A stretch of 64,000 nt of DNA from a virus. Positions 9,161 through 18,045 of this stretch are shown here, one piece after another. The stretch's first letter is position 1. Each line of letters opens with the position of its first letter. The notes under the pieces were generated by a model. That model ran no database searches. It was not told where the DNA came from and saw only the letters and a program-made list of their open reading frames with translations. Both the position numbers and the translations under genes were made by a program. The DNA is taken from IMG/VR virus record IMGVR_UViG_3300022902_000012, positions 1 to 64,000 of that record. One strand, given 5' to 3'.

Positions 9161-10081
9161 ATGACCGCAGACGTCAAAAATCCCTCTTTCGAGATCGCCG
9201 GCCCAGGCTGGGGGCAAGCCCAAGATTGGATCGAAGAGCAGACCGGTGTGGCCGAGGATGTAGCTACTTTCGTGGATGGGGGGCGGCGAGTTCCGTTTGA
9301 GAGATATTGTGCTGGGTGGGGGTCAAACCAACTAGCTCAGGTAGCTTTTGGGGTTGGGGACCTGGTGGTTGCTATGTTTGAGAACAACAGCGAGCCCCAG
9401 GAGACCTACTGCACCTCCTGGGTCGAGCCACAGACACTGGTTGATCCCCTCAATCCCAGGTATAACCATGATGCCCAGTCCCAGTTTGGTGTATCCGATC
9501 TGGTTGAGGCTATGTTCAATGCCCTAACAGATGACTATGAGGGATACCAGGAAGGGTGGGAGGACAACGAGGACTCCAGCTACATGTTCCCTGGTGGAGT
9601 CCTGTGGTCCAAGTTCACCGAAGCATTGTCGCTGAGCATCCTGATGGGGGAGACGGTAGTTGTAGAAATCGATGGGGGCGCACCTGCTGTCTTGGTTTTC
9701 ACCAGGGACTTGAATGGAGCTGTAGACATTGCTCTGGACCTGACTACCCTTCTCGGCGCCGCCGGGTTTGGGGTGGCGCCAGATGATGACCATCTCGGTC
9801 TGCAATCAGCTACAGATGAGACCGGAACGGTAAAAGTGACCGGAGGGACCGCCCGGCTCGGATTCCCCTTGGATGCGGATATTGGAGTATCCACGCCGGC
9901 CACCTTCACCTTCGGGATCCCCAGGGATTGGGAGCACTACAGTACCGATTGGGAAAACAACGAGGACGCCGAAGATGGTTTCCCACCCCTCGGCGCCGGG
10001 GTGCTATCGGCGGCAATGTTTGATGGGGCTGCAAAGAGCTACGAGAATTACGGGGGGGCGTGGACTGAGACCTTGCCATAA
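9161..10081 (+). CDS. Tail-associated protein with five E-x-Y-x3-W repeats
   Basis: A 306-residue acidic protein, family not recognised. It contains five copies of a short motif E-x-Y-x-x-x-W (ERYCAGW, ETYCTSW, EGYQEGW, EHYSTDW, ENYGGAW), several followed by N/E-rich turns and then a segment of the form DLVEAMF or GVLSAAMF. A different domain, rich in beta strands (TVVVEIDGGAPAVLVF...), is inserted between repeats three and four. The repeats suggest a modular fibre or wedge-associated protein. It lies between gpJ and the P2-I-like gene. Confidence 0.65.
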   Translation: MTADVKNPSFEIAGPGWGQAQDWIEEQTGVAEDVATFVDGGRRVPFERYCAGWGSNQLAQVAFGVGDLVVAMFENNSEPQETYCTSWVEPQTLVDPLNPRYNHDAQSQFGVSDLVEAMFNALTDDYEGYQEGWEDNEDSSYMFPGGVLWSKFTEALSLSILMGETVVVEIDGGAPAVLVFTRDLNGAVDIALDLTTLLGAAGFGVAPDDDHLGLQSATDETGTVKVTGGTARLGFPLDADIGVSTPATFTFGIPRDWEHYSTDWENNEDAEDGFPPLGAGVLSAAMFDGAAKSYENYGGAWTETLP

Positions 10082-10123
10082 GGTAGGGGCTGGCCTGTAG
10101 AAGACGGGCCCTGGAGGTGTATC

Positions 10124-10846
10124 ATCGCTCAAGCTGACTGGACTGACTGTGACGGAAGTTCCCTCGATACCGCGTCGATCCTGAGAGGTGTATCGAATGC
10201 GTTCACCCCGCCGGCCGGACCGGACACCTTTGTCTACGGCTTTCGGGCGATCAAGTCCGCAACTGGGGCTGGTGGGAAACGGGTGGCGCTGGCCAACTTC
10301 CAACCGTTCACTGGGTCCCGAAAGGCAGGAAGCCTATCGTGGCCGATGAAGCGGTTCTCCTCGGGAATCAAGTTCGCTCCGTTCTTTGCCCTGCTCAATG
10401 ACACTGACCTGTCGGTGGCCCAGGGGTACATGGTAGCTCTGACCCAGGAGGCCAGTTACAAGATCGGTCTGTTTAAGGGGAGTCCCCTGAGTGGGTTTTC
10501 CTCTTCGGCATCCCACTGCCTTGCCAAGTCCTCGGCTGCCTTCGATGATGTCGGGGATGTGGCCGCGGCCTGGAAGCACTTGAAGCTCGATGTGCTAGTC
10601 AATCCCCACGGAGAAGCTGTCCTGAATGTGTGGGAAAACGATCTGGCGTCCAATGATGTGGACAGTCCGTCCTGGGCGGCCATCCCTGGCTTGTCTCAGT
10701 TCATCGACGACTCACTCGGGCATTTCTCCGGAGGGGTCCCGGTCCTTGATGGATTCTATGGGATCAAGGGGATGTACACCAATGGGCAGTCCGGTGACAT
10801 GGTCTTGTTTGGCCGGGCCACCGTCCACCGTCAGACTAGCCCCTAA
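10124..10846 (+). CDS. Unknown tail protein; apparent ATC start
   Basis: About 240 residues. The frame is open from the stop of the previous gene and contains no ATG, GTG or TTG until GTG at 10283, which lacks a ribosome site. Upstream codons read as a normal protein (IAQADWTDCDGSSLDTASIL, then FVYGFRAIKS). A strong GGAGGT at 10113-10118 is 5 nt before the ATC at 10124, so initiation at an ATC, or an ATG miscalled as ATC, best explains the gene. The product has a jelly-roll-like strand pattern and no family is recognised. It probably belongs to the fibre/baseplate set. Confidence 0.6.
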   Translation: MAQADWTDCDGSSLDTASILRGVSNAFTPPAGPDTFVYGFRAIKSATGAGGKRVALANFQPFTGSRKAGSLSWPMKRFSSGIKFAPFFALLNDTDLSVAQGYMVALTQEASYKIGLFKGSPLSGFSSSASHCLAKSSAAFDDVGDVAAAWKHLKLDVLVNPHGEAVLNVWENDLASNDVDSPSWAAIPGLSQFIDDSLGHFSGGVPVLDGFYGIKGMYTNGQSGDMVLFGRATVHRQTSP

Positions 10847-10868
10847 AACAGGCTGAAGGAGAGAGTAC

Positions 10869-11723
10869 GTGGCAGGGCCGCTTTGGGCATACCCGGGAGT
10901 CAAGGAAGGGAGGATCACTCCGGTCTTTTCCCAGGCCGGAGGCTCGGGTGGTTACGGGTATTCCCCTTACGTGGGCTACTACTCCCCCTACCCAAATTAC
11001 TACTACGGGTTCTCCAGCGACAAGGTTTTCTGCCTCGGTAGGGATTCAGTCCCGCACTCGCTTCGGAAGCTCCAAATCGGGGCCACGGCCAGTGTCCGGC
11101 AGTCAACTGTTGTCAGCGGAGCTGACAAGTTCTGGCTCTTCATGTTCCACATGCGGGTACCTGAAGGGCTGCCCGAGTTGGCACCAATCTGTTTGGGTGA
11201 GGAGGTCTCTTTTGTTGCTGGTGCCGGTGGGTCCCCCCCAGGGAGCCGGGGCCTCATCGATCCCGCTGATGGTCTGTCGGGGGTGATCCTGGATCCTGCC
11301 AGTGCCTCAGTATTCCCAGATGGATTAGATGGCCTGCAGCAGTGGTGCCAGATCTCTGGGGCAACCGACGGGGATAACAATGGCATCCACAGGCTGGTAT
11401 GCGTCCCGGAAGGTCAAAGAAGTAAGGTTGCTGTCATCGAGAATCAGAAAACGTTGCTCAGTGCCCCCCTCCCAGATACTGGGGCCATGATGCAGACCCT
11501 CAACGACAACGGCCTGCTCGGGGCTGGAGTTGACATCTCCCTACTTGGCGCCCGATGGGTTGGCCGGGCATATGCTGATTGGGGTACCGGCTACCAGGAG
11601 CGTGTGGCCCTCATCGAGTATAAGGGTGGGAATATAGTACGGGGTGCAATGTCCTTGCACCTGTCTCAGTACGTCGGGCCCTTAACTGTCAAGTTTGAGG
11701 TGAAGCTGGAGCAGGTGTCCTGA
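10869..11723 (+). CDS. Unknown tail protein with Tyr/Gly-rich N-terminal segment
   Basis: A 284-residue protein starting at GTG (10869) behind AAGGAGAG. Residues 20-50 are strikingly rich in Gly, Tyr, Ser and Pro (GYGYSPYVGYYSPYPNYYYG), a composition common in phage decorating or fibre-attachment proteins. The rest is a beta-rich domain of the same style as the preceding product. No family is recognised. Its last base overlaps the first base of the next start codon (TGATG). Confidence 0.65.
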   Translation: MAGPLWAYPGVKEGRITPVFSQAGGSGGYGYSPYVGYYSPYPNYYYGFSSDKVFCLGRDSVPHSLRKLQIGATASVRQSTVVSGADKFWLFMFHMRVPEGLPELAPICLGEEVSFVAGAGGSPPGSRGLIDPADGLSGVILDPASASVFPDGLDGLQQWCQISGATDGDNNGIHRLVCVPEGQRSKVAVIENQKTLLSAPLPDTGAMMQTLNDNGLLGAGVDISLLGARWVGRAYADWGTGYQERVALIEYKGGNIVRGAMSLHLSQYVGPLTVKFEVKLEQVS

Positions 11724-13498
11724 TGGCGACTCCTATCCTTATCAAGACTCCAGCCCTGTACATCGACGAGATCCGGGGGTACAGCCCTGTAGGATCTCTG
11801 CATCTGGTCAATTGCGTTCCTGGGGGCCAAGAAGTAGATGTCCCGATCTCAGCATTGGTGTCGCTCCAGCTCGTCGGGACGGTAGGGATAGCTCTCGAGC
11901 CGGACACTATCATCGAGATCGTCCGGGGAACATCGGGCACCAGTGAGGTGGTGGTGGACATGGGAGCTGGCGGTGTGCAAGCCGGCTGGGCCGGCTCTGC
12001 AACCCTTCGGCAGAGTATTGGTTCTGCAGTCCTCGATGAATTGGTAGTAGCTGTGACACCAACGCTACCTTTCAAATCCCTGGAGGAGATCACCATTCGG
12101 GTGAGGGGCCAGCTGGTTGGCGGAGCTGCTGTCCTCGACGAACACTACCAGTTTACCTGTGAGGATCAGACATCTCCCACCATCTCCAAGGTCTTGTGGA
12201 TGACACCCGTCAAGGCAATGGTGGTCTTCGACGAAGTTGTCAGCCTTGATACTCTGTTTTCGGTATATGGAAAAGGCAACGTTGAGGTGGTCACCGGGCA
12301 TGTACGGCTGCGAGGGGAGAGCGAGCAGGCCCTCTCCATTGATGCTGGGATGGTCCTTGGGGTACGGGGATCCATCGAGAGCCTTAATAATTGGGACGAC
12401 CTGATCACCTCGACGGCAGGTTATGGGGTAGATTCCGGGGGGTACCTGGACATCACCCCGAACCGAGCATCCCTCCTTGTTGCCGACGATGGGATCGACA
12501 GGGACGAGTTGGGGCAAAAGACGTTCCAGCGGCAGATTCGTGCGGTGGTGAGTCATGTCGAAATTACGCACAGGATCGATGATGAAGGAGCTGGTGGGGG
12601 GGCAGGTTCCCCGGAGACCATTCAGGTAGCCTACGTCCCCCTGGTCAAAGACCTCCAGTTCGTTGTGGAGGAGGACCTACCAGAGGGGGTTGCCGCGGGC
12701 CAAGCCGTGTGGCTTGAAGTAGACGAACCTATGTCCCTCGGCCGGTTATACGCCATCAACTGGAATTGCTCCGATGCCAATGGGAACTGGGGAACAACCT
12801 CAATCAGTTTCGAGATGCCGAGTTTCCAGGTCAACCTGCAGGGGCTCGATTTCACCACCCCGGGTATCCAAAGCCCCAAGGACTTACGACAGGATATCGA
12901 GGAGGGAGAAGGGTCCCTCTACAAGATCTGCAGGATCCTGAACGATCCGATTCTCTTGGTCAGGTACTATGCCGAACGGATGAAGTACCTGGAAGACCCG
13001 TTTGGGTGCCCTGACGAGTTTCTCCCCTTCCTCCTGTACGATCTTGGAAATCCTTTTCGGTTCGCCCTGCGTACCTTGCGATTGGGTCGGTTGGCCGCTC
13101 TGTACTTTCCGGATCTGATGAGGAGGAGGCCCACGCCTGGGTCTATCGAAGACTTCATCTTCGGGGTATTTGGTATCCCCTGCAGGGTAGTCCCCTTCTG
13201 GACAGCACAGCACTGGCAACTGGATGACCCTGTGTACAGCCGCCTTGGGCACACAACCTCTCTGGCGCCCAGTTCTTCCTGGGAAAAAAACTGCTGGGTC
13301 CTGGAGCTACAACTGAACGTGGATGCGCAAACCGAGCTGGACATCATCGAGACCTGTGAGTGGTCTGATGGTTGGAACATGCACTTCATCGGCGTCATCG
13401 AGCCTGAAGATATCGCGGCCGGTGCCTTGCTCCCGGGTGGGGGATACTGGACACTAAACACATCAGCCCTTGGCTCCGGAACGATCTTGAGTCCGTAG
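11723..13498 (+). CDS. Tail protein with Ig-like part and P2 gpI-like C-terminal domain
   Basis: A 591-residue protein. The N-terminal ~370 residues are beta-rich with Ig-like spacing (for example SKVLWMTPVKAMVVFDEVVS). The C-terminal part from about residue 385 is helical and matches the P2 gpI / tail protein I pattern: an arm of helices (LLVRYYAERMKYLEDPFG), DEFLPFLLYDLG, then RPTPGSIEDFIFGVFGI. In P2-like tails gpI connects wedge protein J to the fibres, which fits the position between the baseplate and fibre genes. Confidence 0.7.
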   Translation: MATPILIKTPALYIDEIRGYSPVGSLHLVNCVPGGQEVDVPISALVSLQLVGTVGIALEPDTIIEIVRGTSGTSEVVVDMGAGGVQAGWAGSATLRQSIGSAVLDELVVAVTPTLPFKSLEEITIRVRGQLVGGAAVLDEHYQFTCEDQTSPTISKVLWMTPVKAMVVFDEVVSLDTLFSVYGKGNVEVVTGHVRLRGESEQALSIDAGMVLGVRGSIESLNNWDDLITSTAGYGVDSGGYLDITPNRASLLVADDGIDRDELGQKTFQRQIRAVVSHVEITHRIDDEGAGGGAGSPETIQVAYVPLVKDLQFVVEEDLPEGVAAGQAVWLEVDEPMSLGRLYAINWNCSDANGNWGTTSISFEMPSFQVNLQGLDFTTPGIQSPKDLRQDIEEGEGSLYKICRILNDPILLVRYYAERMKYLEDPFGCPDEFLPFLLYDLGNPFRFALRTLRLGRLAALYFPDLMRRRPTPGSIEDFIFGVFGIPCRVVPFWTAQHWQLDDPVYSRLGHTTSLAPSSSWEKNCWVLELQLNVDAQTELDIIETCEWSDGWNMHFIGVIEPEDIAAGALLPGGGYWTLNTSALGSGTILSP

Positions 13499-13519
13499 GC
13501 CCAAAGAGAGGAAGCAGCC

Positions 13520-15322
13520 ATGCAGCAAAAATACAACGACTACGCAGGTCAGATTGTCACTCAGGGTCACATGGACGACAGGACCGATGCAGTCGAAGAT
13601 GCCGAACGAGATCTAGCCTTCGAGGCTGGGCTCTTGCAGGCCAAGGCATCGGCCACACCTGGTGCCGAAATTTTTGGGGGCATCCGCAACGGACTGGTCG
13701 TCACCAAAAACTCCAGTACCAAGGTCGATGTGACTCCCGGCAACTGCCGAGACGATGCCAGGGTTCGTGTCGAGCTTCCCCTCGCGGCCACTGTCTTAAT
13801 GACCAAAGCAGGCGCCACTGATGCGGCAGATTACACCGACGCTATCAGTGCCTCTGGTGTGGACATCCTGACCGCCTGCCCGGTTGGCAGGTACATCGTG
13901 GCCTCCCTGTTCCTGGTCAAGGACGAGGTCCTGTCAGACCTGCAGCAGGATGAGACCCTCGTCTGGGTCTACCATTCAATCCAGGAGAGCTTCCACTTCT
14001 CCATCGAGCTGGGGACTTCCTTCAATCCGGCAGCCGTCCCTGTGGTCCCGAACAGGGCTTCCCTCTCCGATGGTAAGGTGCTCCTGTCTGACGTCCTGAT
14101 CTTGAACGTGGCGGGCAACTTGGTCATCCAGGCATGCTGTGCTTCCTCTGCCGACTGGGACGCCCTCGCCGGCAACTTCATGGACTGGTCCGGCCGGCGA
14201 AGCGACTGGTTCGCAGCCGAGATCGACGACACCAACCTGGACTATCAGATTGAGCAGATTCGTGGAGGTTCAGCCCGTGAGGTCCTCTATGACGTACTGC
14301 AGCTGCTGCAGCGGAATACAGCTGCCCTGAACTCCGGCGCCAGCACCATCGGCGCGCCGGGCAGAACCGTGTCCTTGTCAGAGCTGCCGGCTGTAGCCAC
14401 GGTTCTGACCCAAGGCACTATTGAAACCCAGTTGGCAGTACTACTCTCCTACGCTGCGAACACCCTGGTCAGGGGGGGGAACAACACCCTCAAACCCTAC
14501 GGGAGCGTGGATGGGATCACTGCAGTCCCAACAATGCTCAATGCTACTAAGGCCATGTATGTAATCCAGGCCCTGCAAGATGCTGGCGCCGCGGATGTCT
14601 TCCGGCTCGGGAAGCTTCGGGGGCACATCAGCCTCCCAGATGTCTTCTATGAGAACTGGCTCAGCACCCCAGCCGCTGCGTCCGGACTACGCTCCGTACC
14701 CGACTTCACCCACAAGACGTGGCAGACAATTCTCGGGGGGACCGGGGCAGTGTACCTCCGCAACAGCAACGACGGCGCCCCGAACCATCGAGGAATTCTG
14801 GAGCTCCAGAATACAGCTGGAGGGGATTCCGCCCAGGTGTATTCCCATATAGACAAGGGAGGGGTGAGGGTACATGGGGGCTGGACCTTAGGAAGTTCCC
14901 CATGGGGGGTCTTCGTCGTCCGGGTCAGAGTCAGCTCCGTGGCGGCCGGCTTTGAGTTTCAGGTCGGAATGATGACCCAGGGTGGGATTTCCTTTGTCCG
15001 CTTTAGGGTGGACCGCACCTTATATGGCAATAGCAATTGGCACCTGGATGTGACCGACGGGGCAGCAAACAACATCGCAACGGATACAGGGGAGGCTTGT
15101 GCGGCGGACACCTGGTACACCCTCCGTTTGGCCATGCTTTCTACTACCCAGATTGCCTACCAAATTAACAACGGATCGGAGGGAGTACATACAGCAGCCA
15201 ATGCCATGGCCACCAATCCTTATGTACTCGAAAGCTACACCACCTCCAACGTCGGTGGCACTTATGGACTCATCCAAGAGATCATGGCCCACAACGGCCT
15301 ACTTCAGGCCGACAAGTATTAA
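13520..15322 (+). CDS. Putative tail fibre protein
   Basis: A 600-residue protein after the gpI-like gene, where tail fibres are normally encoded. The N-terminal ~60 residues are helical. Residues 70-200 resemble a T4-gp10/fibre-type beta domain. A middle helical part (AREVLYDVLQLLQRNTAALN) follows. The last ~200 residues form a beta-sandwich of the LamG/concanavalin type (DTWYTLRLAMLSTTQIAYQI), which would suit receptor or sugar binding. ATG is preceded by GAGAGGAAG. Host specificity is inferred, not shown. Confidence 0.6.
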   Translation: MQQKYNDYAGQIVTQGHMDDRTDAVEDAERDLAFEAGLLQAKASATPGAEIFGGIRNGLVVTKNSSTKVDVTPGNCRDDARVRVELPLAATVLMTKAGATDAADYTDAISASGVDILTACPVGRYIVASLFLVKDEVLSDLQQDETLVWVYHSIQESFHFSIELGTSFNPAAVPVVPNRASLSDGKVLLSDVLILNVAGNLVIQACCASSADWDALAGNFMDWSGRRSDWFAAEIDDTNLDYQIEQIRGGSAREVLYDVLQLLQRNTAALNSGASTIGAPGRTVSLSELPAVATVLTQGTIETQLAVLLSYAANTLVRGGNNTLKPYGSVDGITAVPTMLNATKAMYVIQALQDAGAADVFRLGKLRGHISLPDVFYENWLSTPAAASGLRSVPDFTHKTWQTILGGTGAVYLRNSNDGAPNHRGILELQNTAGGDSAQVYSHIDKGGVRVHGGWTLGSSPWGVFVVRVRVSSVAAGFEFQVGMMTQGGISFVRFRVDRTLYGNSNWHLDVTDGAANNIATDTGEACAADTWYTLRLAMLSTTQIAYQINNGSEGVHTAANAMATNPYVLESYTTSNVGGTYGLIQEIMAHNGLLQADKY

Positions 15323-15340
15323 CCCCCGAGGAGGAACACC

Positions 15341-15625
15341 ATGCCACTTTTGAATGGGCGAGTCGAGGTACGGATTAGGAGGCTGACCCGAATTAAGGGG
15401 GGCCCAAAGACTGCGAAGAATCAGGATCGTTATCAGGTGGAGATCGATAACCAGCCAGCACTGGGTTTCAACATCGGGGCGGACCTGCCCTCGGAGCTGC
15501 TTCGCAAGGCCAAGGCAGAGGCAAAGGAGAGGTTCAAGGGAGCCTTTTCTATCTACGCACTGAACCTGACGGCCAGGGACAAGGCTCTGCTCACCTTAGC
15601 CCCCATCGAGCCTCGGGCAGTATAG
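15341..15625 (+). CDS. Small basic protein of unknown function
   Basis: A 94-residue protein with a strong ribosome site (CGAGGAGG) 18 nt after the fibre gene. It is basic in the first half and contains one beta-hairpin-like part (QDRYQVEIDNQPALGF) and one helix. No family is recognised. Tight spacing places it in the tail operon. Confidence 0.65.
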   Translation: MPLLNGRVEVRIRRLTRIKGGPKTAKNQDRYQVEIDNQPALGFNIGADLPSELLRKAKAEAKERFKGAFSIYALNLTARDKALLTLAPIEPRAV

Positions 15626-15638
15626 CCACCCAACCCTT

Positions 15639-16169
15639 ATGGCCTACACCTACCCTACTCTCAAAGGGATCATCCAGCTTGCAGCTGACCTGCTTGCTGA
15701 TCTTGGCACCAAGGTCGCACTAGGGAGCACTACTGGTGACCCCGTCCTTATGCCCGCCGCAGCCAAGAAAGGGCGGAGGAGCTGGGCGAGGGGGACCTTA
15801 TGGTTGTCGGGAACGTCTCCGCCGGATGTAGTGCTTCAGGAGATCGGTGCCCACCTCGATAAATTCTGGGCCCCCTGGGCAGAGATATCAACCAGCGGAG
15901 CTGGTGTCGCCCCGGCCATCACAACACAAGAAGGGATCGCCTCTGCTACCAAGAGTGAGATTCTAGATATGCTCTACATCAACTTCTCACCAGAGTTCCT
16001 GTCGGCCAACTACGTAGCCCATGCGAGCCTGGGGGTAGTCCCCTCTTGCGCGGCCTACTACAGGTTTTCCAAGTCCCAGCTAGGCGTCCGCTTCTCCGAC
16101 CCCGGCACCGGCGCCATCATCAACATCAATAACCAAACCGTTCTGGTCTCCGCTACGGGAAGAGTCTAG
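15639..16169 (+). CDS. Unknown protein, last gene of the tail operon
   Basis: A 176-residue protein of unknown family. The N-terminal helix (IIQLAADLLADLGT) is followed by beta-rich sequence ending in IININNQTVLVSATGRV. It is the last rightward gene of the tail module and converges on a leftward gene whose frame extends 90 nt into it. Confidence 0.6.
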   Translation: MAYTYPTLKGIIQLAADLLADLGTKVALGSTTGDPVLMPAAAKKGRRSWARGTLWLSGTSPPDVVLQEIGAHLDKFWAPWAEISTSGAGVAPAITTQEGIASATKSEILDMLYINFSPEFLSANYVAHASLGVVPSCAAYYRFSKSQLGVRFSDPGTGAIININNQTVLVSATGRV

Positions 16170-16778
16170 CTTCGTCCCGACAACCATAGCGATAGGGGCA
16201 GCCTCCTTGGGCTTGTAGCCCTTAATGTGCCACCCCAGGTCGAACTGTGCTTGCCCTTTGCCAGGGTCTACTCCGAGAACCTGGATGGGAGCCATCAGGA
16301 CTCGACGGAAATCAAGGACCACCACAACCTCATGCGGCATACCCCGCACACCAATCCGTGCATTGAACGGGAGGCTGTCGCTCAGCCCTTGGCTCAACAG
16401 CTGTGGCAGTAGAGGGGGACTGGTATACAGGGCAAGGTCTGGAGATAGCTGGGCGTAGAGGGCCAGTCGCCTCCATAGGACGTTCGCCCAGCTGGTGCCG
16501 GAACGAAGACCGAGAGGGACCTCGTGGCGACAGACAGCAGCATCGCACCCGTCGATCAGCAAGTCAAGCTGCGCACGCCTCAGAGACTCATCGAGAGAAT
16601 CTTCGAGGGGGAGAGTAACTTGCCTGCGGCAAAGGACATCCGAGGGCTTATGGATCTCCTTGCATTCGAAGGGGAGTAGGTCCTGGGCCTGTGCGACCTC
16701 TCGCTTGATCAACTCCCGCTCTTCGGGGAATTCCTTCAAGGCATTAGGCAACTGACCTGGTTTCTTGGGCTTGGGCAT
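16080..16778 (-). CDS. Unknown 232-residue protein converging on the tail operon
   Basis: Family not recognised. ATG at 16778 is preceded by TGAGGATATC, a good ribosome site. The N-terminus is basic and Pro-rich (MPKPKKPG). The middle is helical (SLDESLRRAQLDLLIDGCDA) and a later strand-rich segment (EVVVVLDFRRVLMAPIQVLG) looks like a real folded core. The last ~30 codons run antisense into the preceding tail gene, so the C-terminus may be a by-product of a lost stop codon. The coding call rests on the ribosome site and protein-like composition. Confidence 0.55.
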   Translation of the reverse strand: MPKPKKPGQLPNALKEFPEERELIKREVAQAQDLLPFECKEIHKPSDVLCRRQVTLPLEDSLDESLRRAQLDLLIDGCDAAVCRHEVPLGLRSGTSWANVLWRRLALYAQLSPDLALYTSPPLLPQLLSQGLSDSLPFNARIGVRGMPHEVVVVLDFRRVLMAPIQVLGVDPGKGQAQFDLGWHIKGYKPKEAAPIAMVVGTKLDSSRSGDQNGLVIDVDDGAGAGVGEADA

Positions 16779-16797
16779 GTGATATCCTCAGCGAATT

Positions 16798-17040
16798 ATG
16801 CAGCTAACGAAAGGGAAAAAGAGGATTCTGCTCGAGGCCTTGGATGCACCTGAGACCGGACTGAGCATCGATACCCCCGGGACCGCGGTGTCCTGCAAGT
16901 CGATGCAGGCCGCTGGATGGGGAACCTACAAACCAGTGTATCTGAAGGGATCAACGCGGTCAGCGGGGGGTGTCTTCGTTCTGTCTCCCGAGGGCCGGCG
17001 TGTAGCTCTGGGCCTACGGACCAAGGCTCGGGGCAGGTAG
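16798..17040 (+). CDS. Small winged-helix-like protein
   Basis: An 80-residue protein lying alone on the + strand between leftward genes. The sequence reads as a compact winged-helix: helices at KRILLEALDAP and SCKSMQAAGWGT, then a wing and terminal helix GGVFVLSPEGRRVALGL. It resembles in style the 84-residue protein at 17791-18045. It has no clear ribosome site and starts 19 nt from the divergent gene, so it may be leaderless or mis-started. DNA binding is an inference from the pattern. Confidence 0.45.
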   Translation: MQLTKGKKRILLEALDAPETGLSIDTPGTAVSCKSMQAAGWGTYKPVYLKGSTRSAGGVFVLSPEGRRVALGLRTKARGR

Positions 17041-17046
17041 GGAGCA

Positions 17047-17484
17047 TCAGGGGCCGTCGACAGCCTGTGCCAGCTCTCCGAGGCGCCCCCAGAGCCAGCG
17101 GGCGTACCGGCCCACCAAAGAGGTCAGGGGCTCTTCTAGAGGCTCCTGATGGTCCACCAAGAGCTCCTCCGGGTACCGCAAGGTCTTACAGATTTGGGGG
17201 CCGTTCCGATTCCCTATCAAGGACATCAGAACTTTCTGAGGATCCACCCCGGCCGAGAGGGCCAAATTAGCCATCGCTAACACAGTTTGACATCCATGCA
17301 GAGGGCTGTGGTTCCCGATGTGGCCGCGGGCGTTGAGCATCTCGCTGCGACACATCAGAGTCTTCGGTCGCCCCCCTCCTGGATCCGGCTCGATGATCAC
17401 GTAGATGCGCCAGATGCGTTGGTCCTCATCCGTTATTGTGAAGGAGCCAAAGGGTGACTGAGTCGTCTGGGGTGGCTGAGGCAT
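17047..17484 (-). CDS. TSCPD-domain-like protein
   Basis: A 145-residue protein. The segment HGCQTVLAMANLALSAGVDP followed by a basic stretch and a Cys resembles TSCPD domains, which are found as the C-terminal domain of B12-dependent ribonucleotide reductases and as stand-alone phage proteins. It carries three Cys (MCRSE, HGCQ, ICKT) that could bind metal. No reductase catalytic gene is seen in this window, so any role in nucleotide reduction is speculative. It is followed by winged-helix genes and DNA polymerase in the same direction. Confidence 0.45.
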   Translation of the reverse strand: MPQPPQTTQSPFGSFTITDEDQRIWRIYVIIEPDPGGGRPKTLMCRSEMLNARGHIGNHSPLHGCQTVLAMANLALSAGVDPQKVLMSLIGNRNGPQICKTLRYPEELLVDHQEPLEEPLTSLVGRYARWLWGRLGELAQAVDGP

Positions 17485-17524
17485 AGGGGGTAATTGTGGC
17501 CTTGGAGGCGTAGGTTAGTCCAGC

Positions 17525-17788
17525 CTACTTACCTCTTCGAAGGCCTGTTAGTCGTATCACCAGGCGATCATAGTATTTTTGGAAGCGCAAAGGGACTTGT
17601 TCGCGAATGGCGCCAGGGATGTTGTCGACTGTCACCTCCAGGTGTGTGTTTTTGGTCCGGCCGGGATGACCTGTGGTAGACGTCTCCATCTCTAAATGGA
17701 ATTTGCCGTGAACGAGGATCTCCAGTCGCTGCATTGGGGTTAGGGAGATATCCAGGTCGGTGAAGATGCAGTCTTTGTATGTGGGCAT
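17525..17788 (-). CDS. Small protein of unknown function
   Basis: An 87-residue protein. ATG at 17788 is chosen over an upstream in-frame start because GGAGGCGG lies 7 nt before it. The product is a mixed alpha/beta domain (LTPMQRLEILVHGKFHLEME) with a basic C-terminus (RLVIRLTGLRRGK). No family is recognised. It begins 2 nt after the winged-helix gene, so the two are probably co-translated. Confidence 0.6.
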   Translation of the reverse strand: MPTYKDCIFTDLDISLTPMQRLEILVHGKFHLEMETSTTGHPGRTKNTHLEVTVDNIPGAIREQVPLRFQKYYDRLVIRLTGLRRGK

Positions 17789-17790
17789 GG

Positions 17791-18045
17791 TTATTCCGCC
17801 TCCTGTGCCTTCAAGACTCTTTTTCCTTTGGCAGTGATGTACCAAAGCAGGGCACCTCGGGTCTCCCCCTTTTTTACTGTCTTTCGGGACCTAACTAAAC
17901 CCTTGCCTCGGAGGCGGCGGAGGCGGCCAGCGACAGTGTTGTGTTGGGTTGGCCACAAGGCGGAAGAGATACAGTCCGTGGTGAGGCCGGAACGATAAGA
18001 CCCGAATGCCTTGAGTGTTCTAATCTGGGGGGCTTTGAGGATCAT
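17791..18045 (-). CDS. Winged-helix (MarR-like) DNA-binding protein
   Basis: An 84-residue protein with a complete winged-helix pattern: helix 1 QIRTLKAFG, recognition region QHNTVAGRLRRLRGKGLVRS, wing TRGALLWYITAKGKRVLKA. Its ATG overlaps the stop of the DNA polymerase gene (ATGA), so it is coupled to replication gene expression. It could regulate the replication operon; no operator partner can be assigned from sequence alone. Confidence 0.65.
   Translation of the reverse strand: MILKAPQIRTLKAFGSYRSGLTTDCISSALWPTQHNTVAGRLRRLRGKGLVRSRKTVKKGETRGALLWYITAKGKRVLKAQEAE

Noticed and set aside
16796-17047. Leftward 83-codon frame opposite the small winged-helix-like gene
   Set aside because: Its composition (Pro/Arg/Ser-rich) is unlike a folded protein, whereas the + strand product reads as a winged helix.
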